DNA of 64,000 nucleotides from Burkholderiaceae bacterium DAT-1. Lineage in GTDB: Bacteria > Pseudomonadota > Gammaproteobacteria > Burkholderiales > Chitinimonadaceae. How positions within the stretch are numbered: the first letter of the stretch is position 1; every line of letters begins with the position of its first letter. The notes beneath the pieces were generated by a model that was not told the DNA's origin, did not search any database, and was given only the letters and a program-made list of their open reading frames with translations. The DNA is taken from the NCBI GenBank assembly GCA_019084025.1, contig JAHRBI010000004.1:372001-436000 (forward strand), written 5' to 3'. The position numbers and the translations under genes were made by a program. Positions 51,666-59,552 of the stretch are shown in pieces.

Positions 51666-54600
51666 AACTGTTTCCCATGTTGGTGTGAAAGTAGTGCTTG
51701 AAAATCAGTCTGACGATAGCCCATTGCATCCAGCCGTTGAATGTCGGTACGAACAGCTTGAAGACGGCCAGCACATGCATGTGCTTCGACCCATATTGCA
51801 GTCATCACATGACCGATATACTGTCGATGGAATGGCTCCATTAATTGAATCGCTTTCGAACATGCGGATTCTCGTGTGCGTGCATCACTTCGTACAGTGT
51901 CAGCCAGTAACAATCGTGCTTGAGCCAGCGCTTGCTGACGTGGATGCGCTGCTGATACTTTGCTTGCCAGCAACTGCCGGGCTGCTATCAGCGAGCGATT
52001 GTCGATGGTGCCAAGGTGTAGGTATGAAATGTGCGCCATTTCGAGATAGTTATCTATTCGCAGCCAGAATAAGTCGATATCCGATTGCGCGGCAGGATTT
52101 CGCTCAATTGACCTGATAACCGATTCAAGTTGTGTCCGTGCAGCTGCGGGATTTTCGCTGGCCTGCAAGATGGCACTGAGCGATTGACTAAATTGCGCTA
52201 GTGAGAACCACAATGTATTGGCTGGATCTTGAGCGAGTAGATCATGCGCATGGCGATTGGCAGCGAGTGTGATCTGCTGTGCAGATGCCAAATTACCCAT
52301 CGCATATAGCAATTTGGCCTGACGAATCTGTGATGAGGCAAGGCGCCAAACATAATCGGTGTCGCTTGATTGCGACTGTAGCAATTCGGAGAGCTGCCTT
52401 GCCTCCTGTTCGAAGTCATCGAGCGCATTCTGGAGATGCCCTGTCTGCTCCGACAATGACCCCCGCCACGACAAATCATTCGCATAATCCGCACGTAGTA
52501 CGCGATCATTCGGACGACGGGCGATTGCCATGAGCTTTAAACGAATGGCTTCCTGAATGCGGCTGGATGCTTCATCAAACTTGCGCAGATTGAGCGCGGT
52601 GGTAGCCAGCGCGCCATGCGCATAGGATGTTTCAATCCAAGCATCGGGACTCTCGGGATCGAGACGCTGCATGCGTTGTGCAAACTGCAAATAGCGCTGA
52701 TAGTGCTGGTGGGCATTGGCGTCCCGGCCTTTATCGGCCTCCGCCTGACCCTGCCAGAAGGCAATGGCGCCCAGATCCTTCAGTAACGCAGCCTGTTCGC
52801 CATCCTGTTGCAGGCTGTAGTTCAGCAGCGACTGTGCCTGCGCCAATGCGCGCGCTGCCGCCTCTGTCTGGCCTTGAGAGCGCGCAACTTCGGCAATGGT
52901 GAGCAGGGCGCGTGCGCGGTGATTGCGCGAGGCTGAATTCAGGGACTCAGGGCTTTGCAAGGAGAGCTGGTTGAGTGCCTTGTCTCCTACCCCTTTGAGC
53001 AGATCCAGTCTGCCTAGTGGGCGCAACTGATCGACCAGATCGCCCAGCATGTATCCCATCAGTTCCTCTGCTTCACGACGGCGTTCAAGCGCCTGACCTT
53101 CGGCGCGATGTGCTTGCCAGCCCAGAATGATGGCGACGCTGCCGAGCATGAAGAATCCGCTCATAAAGGTTGTTCGCACGCGCTGCAGGCGTTGCTTACG
53201 CTTGAGTGATGCCTGAATAAGTGCGCGGGTCGCGTCGCCAATCGGCAGATGATCCTCGGCTAGCAGTGTTTGTGCCTCCCTCAGCGCCTGACTGCGCTGG
53301 ATCAGCTGATCGCTCGGCCGACCTGCGGCCTCCCAGTGCCGGGCATGTTCATGCAGGCGCGTACGCAGCGCGAGTGCCTGGCGGTGCTGGGTAATCCAGT
53401 CAACCACGCGTGGCCACTTTCGTAGCAGGGCTTCATGCACCACACCGAACACGGCGGTTTCCCTATCCCCTGTGCTGACCAGTAATCGGGCTTCCACAAG
53501 GGCTTGTACCAGTTGGCGTTCGGCCTCGCTGATCAGGGTATCCCAGCGTACCCGGTGGCTGCTGGCGGGAGCATCGGGATGTTTGAGCGCAACCAGCAGC
53601 GATAACACGCGGGGCAGGGCGGACTGGGCTACTTCGGGGAGTGCCTGCAAAACCGCTTCTGCCCGATGCCCGAGCGCGCCTTCCATCCCGCCCAGCTCGA
53701 GATAGGCTGCAACGGTCAGTGCATGGTCAGGGCTGCGCCGGAGATAGAGCTCGTGCAGCACATATTGCAGCAGCGGCAGGGTATCGCCCCCGCTGGCCGC
53801 ATCATTGCACAGCAGGTCATCCAGCCGTGCGTGACTGGCATCATCCATGCCGAAATGTAATCCGGCAGCCCGCGCAGGCTGGCGAATCATGAGTGCGACA
53901 TCGGCATGGGTCGGCGGCAGCAAGTCGACATGTCCACCCTGCGACTTGCCTCGCATAAGCTGCGCCCGTGCAGTCAGTTCGGGATAGAAATCATTGCGGC
54001 AGGCATGGATCACCAGAACGTGGCCGGAGGCGGCAAGCGCGTCGATGCAGGCAAGAAAGCGTGCCTCATCCTCGGCCGGTATAGCGTCGTGTGCGAACAA
54101 TGCCTCCAGCTGGTCGATGAATAGCGCGAACCGGTTGCGTGCGTCCCCCGACAGCGCCCGCCTGATATGCGGCAAGACTGTTGCAGGTGCATCGGCGAGG
54201 TCCCGGCTCAGGAGATCTGCGGTATAGCCATCGAATACGGGTTTTCCGTCGATTTCCAGATCGAGCAAGGTACTACCCAGTGCCACCGGCAATGGCAATC
54301 CGCCAAGGTCGCCCAGTGCGAGCGAGACGGACTGCAGAACACGACAGAATGCCTGCGGTCTTGTCAGGGCAGGCAAAACACCCGCTTGAATGAGTGAGGA
54401 CTTGCCACTTCCGCTGGCACCTAGCAGCACGACCTGCGCATAGCCTGCAGCCGAAGTCGCCTCAAGTGATGCGCATACTGACTGAATGGCCTGGTCGCGA
54501 CCAAAAAAAACATCCGCATGCGCCGCGTCAAATGCAGCAAGGCCGCAAAAGGGAGAGCCCGCTTGCCAGCTGCTTGCTGCAACCTGAGTCATTTGACCCG

Positions 54601-54919
54601 AAGGAAAGCGAACGGCGGCAACGGTGCGATATCCGCGTTTGCGAATGGTTTCGATGTATTGCGGTGCGGATGCACGATCGCCCAGTACTGTACGTAACTG
54701 GGTAATCGCCTTGTGCAGCTGGTTCTCGCCAACCACGGCATTGCCCCAGCAACGTCGCAACAGCGTCTCGGCACTCACCACTTCGCCGGCTTCCTGGCAG
54801 AGCGCCACCAGTACATCCATGGCGCGCGGTTCGATTTGAGCGTGAATATCGCCGCGAGTCAGCGTGGATGACCCCGGTTCAACCTGCCAGTCACCAAACA
54901 GGAATGATCCTTCGCGCAT
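51662..54919 (-). CDS. Membrane-spanning one-component regulator: OmpR-type winged helix - STAND ATPase - TM - TPR-like tail
   Basis: 1085 residues from ATG 54919 (GGGAAAG upstream). Residues about 5-105 are a Trans_reg_C winged helix ('PRAMDVLVAL', 'LHKAITQLRTVLGD', 'IETIRKRGYR'). A novel-STAND-type NTPase follows with 'FCGLAAFDAAHADVFFGRD', Walker A 'GASGSGKSSL' near 166 and Walker B 'ALFIDQLEALF'. One transmembrane helix is at about 582-602, and the last 450 residues are helical TPR-like repeats predicted outside the cytoplasm. It sits reversed within the curli locus, divergent from a curlin gene. CadC-like control of the amyloid genes is inferred; no csgD is present. Confidence 0.9.
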   Translation of the reverse strand: MREGSFLFGDWQVEPGSSTLTRGDIHAQIEPRAMDVLVALCQEAGEVVSAETLLRRCWGNAVVGENQLHKAITQLRTVLGDRASAPQYIETIRKRGYRTVAAVRFPSGQMTQVAASSWQAGSPFCGLAAFDAAHADVFFGRDQAIQSVCASLEATSAAGYAQVVLLGASGSGKSSLIQAGVLPALTRPQAFCRVLQSVSLALGDLGGLPLPVALGSTLLDLEIDGKPVFDGYTADLLSRDLADAPATVLPHIRRALSGDARNRFALFIDQLEALFAHDAIPAEDEARFLACIDALAASGHVLVIHACRNDFYPELTARAQLMRGKSQGGHVDLLPPTHADVALMIRQPARAAGLHFGMDDASHARLDDLLCNDAASGGDTLPLLQYVLHELYLRRSPDHALTVAAYLELGGMEGALGHRAEAVLQALPEVAQSALPRVLSLLVALKHPDAPASSHRVRWDTLISEAERQLVQALVEARLLVSTGDRETAVFGVVHEALLRKWPRVVDWITQHRQALALRTRLHEHARHWEAAGRPSDQLIQRSQALREAQTLLAEDHLPIGDATRALIQASLKRKQRLQRVRTTFMSGFFMLGSVAIILGWQAHRAEGQALERRREAEELMGYMLGDLVDQLRPLGRLDLLKGVGDKALNQLSLQSPESLNSASRNHRARALLTIAEVARSQGQTEAAARALAQAQSLLNYSLQQDGEQAALLKDLGAIAFWQGQAEADKGRDANAHQHYQRYLQFAQRMQRLDPESPDAWIETSYAHGALATTALNLRKFDEASSRIQEAIRLKLMAIARRPNDRVLRADYANDLSWRGSLSEQTGHLQNALDDFEQEARQLSELLQSQSSDTDYVWRLASSQIRQAKLLYAMGNLASAQQITLAANRHAHDLLAQDPANTLWFSLAQFSQSLSAILQASENPAAARTQLESVIRSIERNPAAQSDIDLFWLRIDNYLEMAHISYLHLGTIDNRSLIAARQLLASKVSAAHPRQQALAQARLLLADTVRSDARTRESACSKAIQLMEPFHRQYIGHVMTAIWVEAHACAGRLQAVRTDIQRLDAMGYRQTDFQALLSHQHGKQL

Positions 54920-54987
54920 GTACTTTCCCACCCGATGGCATACCAAACGAGGCCGGATGATCTCATACATTCTTTCAATGCAATTTA

Positions 54988-55003
54988 CGATTACAGTCGA
55001 TTA
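54988..55003. promoter_or_regulatory. CGATTA direct repeats at 10-bp spacing, candidate regulator box
   Basis: CGATTA at 54988-54993 and 54998-55003, exactly one helical turn apart, in the divergent promoter between the STAND regulator and the 214-residue curlin gene. OmpR-type winged helices bind such 10-11-bp direct repeats. Confidence 0.5.
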
Positions 55004-55043
55004 TGACAATGGGTTGCGATTGCATGCGCAAACACAACAGGCA

Positions 55044-55058
55044 AAAGGGTGACCCTTT
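55044..55058. promoter_or_regulatory. 15-bp perfect palindrome AAAGGGT-G-ACCCTTT
   Basis: Lies 69 bp upstream of the 214-residue curlin start and 125 bp from the regulator start. Too short a loop for an RNA hairpin, so a DNA operator for a dimeric regulator is more likely. Confidence 0.5.
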
Positions 55059-55126
55059 GTCCGGATGAATTGCCCTTCATGGCGAATCCGCCTAATCAGA
55101 AAGTCAGGGTAAAGGGGAAATCGGCC

Positions 55127-55771
55127 ATGCGCGGCATGAAGGGTGTCTTTGTTTCGTGTTTACTCATGTCGATTCTGCTTGCTCGTGCAGCGGAGTCTGG
55201 TGCTGCCCTGAGTCTGCAGCAAACCGGAACAGGGCAGGTGGCAGTGGTGGATCAGCATGAAGCCCGTGAGAGCTCCATCCTGAGTACTCAGTTGGGGCAG
55301 TCAAATGAAGTGACCTTCACTCAGGTGCAAAGCCTGTCTGCACGCATCGCGCTGAATCAGTCAGGACTGGGGAATCAAGCCGCGATGCTGCAAAGTCACC
55401 TCCAGCAGTCGTCTATTTCAGTGCAGCAGGACGGGTCTGGCCTGAAAGCCAGTGTGACACAACGTGACTCGGCAGATGTGGCGGCGCTCGTTGTGCAACA
55501 CGGCCAAATGCAGGACGGGATTGTCATGCAATCGGGCGTGCAGCTGCGAGTGGATATTGTGCAGTCAGGTATTGCAAATGAATTGCTCCTGAATCAATCG
55601 GGCACAAATCTGATGGCCAGACTGGTTCAGGATGGATCCGGCCTGACCGTGCATGCCGCAGAGCTCGGGATAGACAACGTGATGCAGCTTTCGCAATCAG
55701 GTAAAGGCGGATTGATCATTCTGCAGCAGTCTGGTCAGGGAAATCGGATAACTGTGATTCAGCGCAATTGA
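55127..55771 (+). CDS. Curlin-repeat protein, CsgB-like (214 residues)
   Basis: From ATG 55127, with GGGGA about 8 bases upstream; an in-frame ATG at 55079 and one at 55136 are alternatives. Signal peptide ('GVFVSCLLMSILLARAAES'). The mature part contains about eight degenerate curlin repeats ('QQTGTGQVAVVDQ', 'NQSGLGNQAAMLQ', 'VQDGSGLTVHAAE', 'LQQSGQGNRITVIQ') and ends in a basic 'RITVIQRN', as in the nucleator CsgB, whose last repeat is Arg/Lys-rich. More hydrophobic and less Asn/Tyr-rich than the other curlins here, so a nucleator or minor subunit is inferred. Divergent from the STAND regulator. Confidence 0.82.
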   Translation: MRGMKGVFVSCLLMSILLARAAESGAALSLQQTGTGQVAVVDQHEARESSILSTQLGQSNEVTFTQVQSLSARIALNQSGLGNQAAMLQSHLQQSSISVQQDGSGLKASVTQRDSADVAALVVQHGQMQDGIVMQSGVQLRVDIVQSGIANELLLNQSGTNLMARLVQDGSGLTVHAAELGIDNVMQLSQSGKGGLIILQQSGQGNRITVIQRN

Positions 55772-56248
55772 TGAAAAAATCTGTGTTGCAGTTTACCGTT
55801 ACCGCTGGAAATGTATGTTTCGTGCAACTTTTATGCACATATCAGCATTCGATATATAGATAATGATGACTACATTTCATTTTGTTCAATTTTGTAAAAA
55901 TTAGCCATTCTATCGGTTTTCCTCGAGAAATCTTCGTAAGCCCTTTACCTTTTTTTACCCGTCAATTCCAATGCTGACGCCCCGCTTGGGCGTGCGCACG
56001 GTCATTTCGCATTGACTGCGTCTTATGCATATTTGAAATTAAATAATATCGCCAGGTACGAATGATTCTGAAAATAAGAATATAACGATGGATAGGTCGT
56101 CGTTGATGACGGCGAGGGACATGCTTTAGTCTTGTAAATCAATTTCGGCATGCATGTTTATATGGTTGTTTATCTATTTAAACATTTCATCGATTTAGCA
56201 TGGCTGTACAGAGGGCGTTTTGCCTGATTATTTATCGAAGGAGAAATG
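55772..56248. promoter_or_regulatory. 477-bp AT-rich control region upstream of the 276-residue curlin gene
   Basis: Much more AT-rich than the surroundings, with no ORF of note. It holds a CGCCC/GGGCG hairpin near 55978-55993 overlapping a GTGCGCAC palindrome (55990-55997), several TATA-like tracts, and TTTCATCGATTTAGCATG at 56185-56202, which recurs with two changes at 57242. Long AT-rich upstream regions are typical of heavily regulated curli promoters with H-NS/IHF-type binding. Confidence 0.55.
56185..56202. promoter_or_regulatory. Shared curlin upstream motif, copy 1
   Basis: TTTCATCGATTTAGCATG; 16 of 18 bases match the copy at 57242-57259. Lies 47-64 bp before the 276-residue curlin start. 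Confidence 0.5.
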
Positions 56249-57079
56249 ATGAAACTGAAGTTCCTTGCAGTTGCTATTTCATGTGTATCATCCGTAGTGG
56301 CTTTTGCTGATCCCTCGCTGACTGTTTACCAAAATGGCTCCAGCAATCAGCTTTCGGTGTCGCAACCGACCAACTATTACGGCTATGGTAGCAACGACAG
56401 CACATACATCCAGCAAAATGGTTCGGGTAATCGGACAAATGTTCAGCAGGTGTCGCAGTATAACTGGAGTGCAAGCTCTGTTAATGTGAGTCAGGATGGC
56501 ACCAACAATCAGGCGAATGCCAGCCAGACAGAATCGGCTAATTCCAGTGCTTCGCTGTATCAGTCCGGTTATAACCTGGCCACCAGCGTCAGTCAGTATT
56601 ACTCGGCAAACAGTGCGGGCAGCGTGACTCAGCAAGGTAACGATAGCTATGCTTCCATTACTCAGAATTACGGCTACGCACAATCTGCTTCCATCAATCA
56701 ATCCGGTTCGTTCCTGAATGCATCGATTAGTCAGGACGGATCGTACAACAATGCAAATGTGAATCAGTATGGCTACGCCAATTCTGTTTCCGTCTCGCAA
56801 AGCGGCTCCGGTAACAATGCGTATGTGAATCAGTATGATTCGCTGAACAATGTGTCTCTGGGTCAATTTGGCACAAATAACTATGCCTATATTACTCAAA
56901 GCGAGCAGGGAAATACCCTGAGTGCCAGTCAGTATGGCAATGGCAATAACCTGAACCTGACACAGAATGGCTACAGCAACCAGCTGTATGTGACCCAGAA
57001 CAACAGCTACTACGGTTCTGGCAAGCAACTGACTGTGAATCAGGGTGGTTACGGTAACTACCTGAACATTAACCAGTAA
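56249..57079 (+). CDS. Major curlin-like amyloid subunit, Asn/Gln/Tyr/Ser-rich (276 residues)
   Basis: ATG 56249 has AAGGAG five bases upstream (an adjacent ATG at 56246 is too close to it). Signal peptide to about residue 20 ('SVVAFA'). The mature chain consists of 22-24-residue repeats with conserved Ser/Gln/Asn and Gly: 'VNVSQDGTNNQANASQ', 'ASINQSGSFLNASISQ', 'VSVSQSGSGNNAYVNQ', 'LNLTQNGYSNQLYVTQ'. Very rich in Tyr, Asn and Ser, without Cys and nearly without charged residues, as in CsgA-type amyloid. Probably the main fibre subunit. Preceded by a long AT-rich control region. Confidence 0.9.
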   Translation: MKLKFLAVAISCVSSVVAFADPSLTVYQNGSSNQLSVSQPTNYYGYGSNDSTYIQQNGSGNRTNVQQVSQYNWSASSVNVSQDGTNNQANASQTESANSSASLYQSGYNLATSVSQYYSANSAGSVTQQGNDSYASITQNYGYAQSASINQSGSFLNASISQDGSYNNANVNQYGYANSVSVSQSGSGNNAYVNQYDSLNNVSLGQFGTNNYAYITQSEQGNTLSASQYGNGNNLNLTQNGYSNQLYVTQNNSYYGSGKQLTVNQGGYGNYLNINQ

Positions 57080-57095
57080 TCTGGTTTAATGGAAG

Positions 57096-57135
57096 AAGCC
57101 AGATGCTAGCCATCGGAAGGCGTCTGGCTTGTCTT
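57096..57135 (+). terminator. Hairpin, weak terminator or attenuator after the 276-residue curlin gene
   Basis: AAGCCAGATGC (57096-57106) pairs with GCGTCTGGCTT (57120-57130), 11 bp with one G-U pair, followed only by GTCTT. Could partly end transcription so that subunit exceeds export machinery. Confidence 0.55.
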
Positions 57136-57241
57136 GCATGTGCAACGAAGATCAAGTGCTGAATATGTGTTTGTCTGGATTGATGGAATAATGGGTACGA
57201 TCGATCAAGCAATACCACAGTAACGCTGAGCTGTGTAATTG

Positions 57242-57259
57242 TTTCATTGATTAAGCATG
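57242..57259. promoter_or_regulatory. Shared curlin upstream motif, copy 2
   Basis: TTTCATTGATTAAGCATG, 28-45 bp before the 132-residue curlin start. Its last part, extended to GATTAAGCATGTTCT (57249-57263), recurs exactly at 60119-60133. Confidence 0.5.
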
Positions 57260-57286
57260 TTCTAATTTATTAAGTCTCTGCGATCT

Positions 57287-57685
57287 ATGGATAAGCTGCG
57301 TTTGTATGGTCTATTTGCATTTTATTTAGGTGCTACCCTGCTGCACGCCGCCGATCTCGGCGCAGGTGAAACCTGGGCGTCTGCTTCAGGTGCGGTTGCC
57401 GTACGACCGCAGTTGTCACATCCTTCGCACGCCGTTCAGGGGCATGCCCAAAGTGTGCACCAGGATGCCGCTTCCTTGCTGAATCCGCATCCCGATACCG
57501 TCGCAACAATCCAGCAAAAGGGCGACTTCAATCAAGCCGATATTCGCCAGAATGGCGTGGGGCAGAGCGCTTCGCTGACACAGATCGGCAATCGCAATAC
57601 TGCCAGCATTACGCAGAATGCCGACAATCAGAAGATTGTAGTGACTCAGACCGGTAATGGTGGCCAGTTCCGGATTGTGCGATGA
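57287..57685 (+). CDS. Short curlin-repeat protein (132 residues), coupled to csgE
   Basis: Signal peptide 'LYGLFAFYLGATLLHAADL'. The first 45 mature residues are not repeat-like (His/Ser/Ala-rich), and the last 60 hold three curlin repeats ('IQQKGDFNQADIRQ', 'LTQIGNRNTASITQ', 'VTQTGNGGQFRIVR') with a basic terminus like CsgB. The stop overlaps the csgE ATG (ATGA). No strong ribosome site before ATG 57287. A minor subunit or nucleator made in fixed ratio to the export genes is inferred. Confidence 0.8.
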   Translation: MDKLRLYGLFAFYLGATLLHAADLGAGETWASASGAVAVRPQLSHPSHAVQGHAQSVHQDAASLLNPHPDTVATIQQKGDFNQADIRQNGVGQSASLTQIGNRNTASITQNADNQKIVVTQTGNGGQFRIVR

Positions 57686-58122
57686 GCAAACGTCGCCTGT
57701 ATGTCCGCTGCATGGCATGGCTGCTGTGTATAACGGGCTGTGCATATTTGCCTGCATACAGTGCAGATGAATTGCCCCCTGCCGAAGTGGGCGGGATGCT
57801 GATTGATCGTACCTTCAGCGCGGCAGGCTCGGCTTTTTACAAAGAATTCTCTGTCCGCTGGAATGAGTTGGCCGTGCTGACCGGTAACGTCAATGTCAGC
57901 ATCTTCGAGCAGCCACAGATGCGCGGCGGTACCCGCGCCATCATTGAAATGGATGGCAAGGCAGTGGTGATTGTGCCGCTTCAGCCAGGCCGGCCAGCAC
58001 CGGCACAGGCTGCGGTAGAGGCTGCGATCACCCGCATTTCGGTACTGCTGGGGCAGGGCTACATAGATGAAGTGGCAAAGCCATTGCCACTCGATGATCA
58101 GGGAGATGCGCGCGGCTGGTGA
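57682..58122 (+). CDS. csgE: Curli assembly/transport protein CsgE
   Basis: 146 residues. 'VGGMLIDRTFSAAGSAFYKEFSVRW' (two blocks, residues about 37-60) is the CsgE signature and 'ELAVLTGNVNVSIFEQPQMRGGT' follows. CsgE is the periplasmic factor that caps CsgG and selects curli subunits for export. The N-terminus has an export signal that ends in 'ITGC' at Cys20, which fits a lipobox, while 'AYSA' at residue 28 fits normal cleavage; E. coli CsgE is soluble. Overlaps the short curlin gene. Confidence 0.93.
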   Translation: MSKRRLYVRCMAWLLCITGCAYLPAYSADELPPAEVGGMLIDRTFSAAGSAFYKEFSVRWNELAVLTGNVNVSIFEQPQMRGGTRAIIEMDGKAVVIVPLQPGRPAPAQAAVEAAITRISVLLGQGYIDEVAKPLPLDDQGDARGW

Positions 58123-58151
58123 TGGCGCCTGCGTGCAGACAGGAGAAGGAC

Positions 58152-58571
58152 ATGAATGTATTTCGATGGATAAAGTGTGGTTCGCTGATGGCAGTCTCGA
58201 TTGCCGCGGTCGCCAGTCCGCTGGTGTATACGCCGGTGAACCCGAATTTCGGCGGCAATCCCATGAACGGCACCATGCTGATGTCGGAAGCGCAAGCCAA
58301 TAACCGGCATAAAGCGCCTGTTTCAACGGGGCAGCAGGATACCCAGCTTGATCAGTTCAACCAGATTCTGCAACAGGCGATTCTGGGCCGCCTGGCCTCA
58401 TCGGTGACGTCCAAGCTGGTGGATAACAAAGGCAATCTGATTCCCGGCGTCTTTGAAACCGAGAGTTTCATTATCCAGATCGTGGCGCTTGCCAGCGGCG
58501 TGCTGCAAGTGACCACCACAGACAAAACCACGGGTCAGAGCACCACCTTCCAGATCAGTTCCAATCCATGA
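58152..58571 (+). CDS. csgF: Curli assembly protein CsgF
   Basis: 139 residues from ATG 58152 (AGGAGAAGGA immediately upstream). After the signal peptide comes 'YTPVNPNFGGNPMNG', the highly conserved N-terminal region by which CsgF plugs the CsgG pore and anchors the nucleator at the surface; 'QANN' and a 'FETESFIIQIVAL' strand follow as in other CsgF. Length equals E. coli CsgF (138). Followed directly by csgG. Confidence 0.95.
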   Translation: MNVFRWIKCGSLMAVSIAAVASPLVYTPVNPNFGGNPMNGTMLMSEAQANNRHKAPVSTGQQDTQLDQFNQILQQAILGRLASSVTSKLVDNKGNLIPGVFETESFIIQIVALASGVLQVTTTDKTTGQSTTFQISSNP

Positions 58572-58606
58572 TTCGCCCGACCGTACATGCAGTGACAGGA
58601 AAAAAT

Positions 58607-59449
58607 ATGCATCACCCCTATGGCGTGACCCTCAAGAAGTGGCTGAGCCTCACGTTTATTGCCACCCTGCTGGCAGGTTGCGCTTCAAACCGGATCGAGC
58701 TGCCAAACGATAAAGCCGTCCCTTTGAAAATGACCGAGTCCGAACGCGACTTGCGCGCCCTGCCCAAAGCCAAGGGGAAGGTCTTTGTCTCGGTGTATGC
58801 CTTCCGCGATCAGACAGGCCAGTTCAAGCCTGCACCGGAAAGTGTGTACTCGACTGCGGTGACACAAGGTGCAACAGCCTGGTTGGTGAAAGCGCTGTCA
58901 GACTCGGGCTGGTTTATGCCGGTAGAGCGGGAGAACCTGCAAAATCTGCTCACCGAACGGAAAATCTGGCGTGCAGTCGATCCTGAAAAGGAAAAGACGA
59001 GTCCGCTGCCGCAACTCACGCCTGCGCCGATCGTGATTGAAGGTGCAGTCACCAGCTATGAAAGCGATGTGAGTACCGGCGGTCATGGCATCGATTTCAT
59101 GGGGTACAAGCTATCGGATATCTATCGTGCCGATCAGGTGACAGTGACGCTTCGAGCGGTGAACGTGCGCGATGGCGTAGTGCTGGCGAATGTAATTTCA
59201 TCCAAAAAGATCTGGTCGAGCCAGTTCAATGCCGGCGTGTTCCGTTATGTGGCGTATAACAGGTTGCTACAGATGGAAACCGGCTACACCCGCAACGAGC
59301 CGGCACAGCTGTGTGTGAAAGAAGCCATTGAAGCGGCGGTCACCATGCTGGTGGCCAAGGGCATCCATGATGGCTTGTGGACACCCGAGGATGTACAGTC
59401 ACCGCAGATGTCGATTCTGGAGAAGTATCGGGAAGAGTCGGGTGGGTGA
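58607..59449 (+). CDS. csgG: Curli secretion channel CsgG, outer-membrane lipoprotein
   Basis: 280 residues from ATG 58607 (AGGA upstream); ATG 58568, overlapping the csgF stop, is a possible longer start. Lipobox 'LLAGC' with lipidated Cys25. 'VSVYAFRDQTGQFKPAP', 'SGWFMPVERENLQNLLTERKI' (blocks), 'IVIEGAVTSYESDVSTGG' and 'YRADQVTVTLRAVNVRDG' are classic CsgG. It forms the nonameric pore through which curlins leave the periplasm. Same size as E. coli CsgG (277). The gene ends at a long terminator. Confidence 0.97.
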   Translation: MHHPYGVTLKKWLSLTFIATLLAGCASNRIELPNDKAVPLKMTESERDLRALPKAKGKVFVSVYAFRDQTGQFKPAPESVYSTAVTQGATAWLVKALSDSGWFMPVERENLQNLLTERKIWRAVDPEKEKTSPLPQLTPAPIVIEGAVTSYESDVSTGGHGIDFMGYKLSDIYRADQVTVTLRAVNVRDGVVLANVISSKKIWSSQFNAGVFRYVAYNRLLQMETGYTRNEPAQLCVKEAIEAAVTMLVAKGIHDGLWTPEDVQSPQMSILEKYREESGG

Positions 59450-59460
59450 GTGTGTATGCG

Positions 59461-59499
59461 TGATGAAAGAAGGACGCAATAGGCGTCCTTCTTTCATCA
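59461..59499. terminator. Long bidirectional terminator after csgG
   Basis: TGATGAAAGAAGGACGC and its complement GCGTCCTTCTTTCATCA form a 17-bp stem with a short loop. It closes the csgEFG transcript and can also end the convergent minus-strand gene. Confidence 0.88.
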
Positions 59500-59552
59500 A
59501 AGCGGCGATCGTGCACGCTTGAATGGGGTTGGGATAAGTATCGCTCAACTCC

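Noticed and set aside
49930-57680. Repetitive DNA that might suggest a CRISPR or satellite array
   Set aside because: The repetition is at protein level (curlin repeats with varied codons), with no constant repeat and spacer structure.
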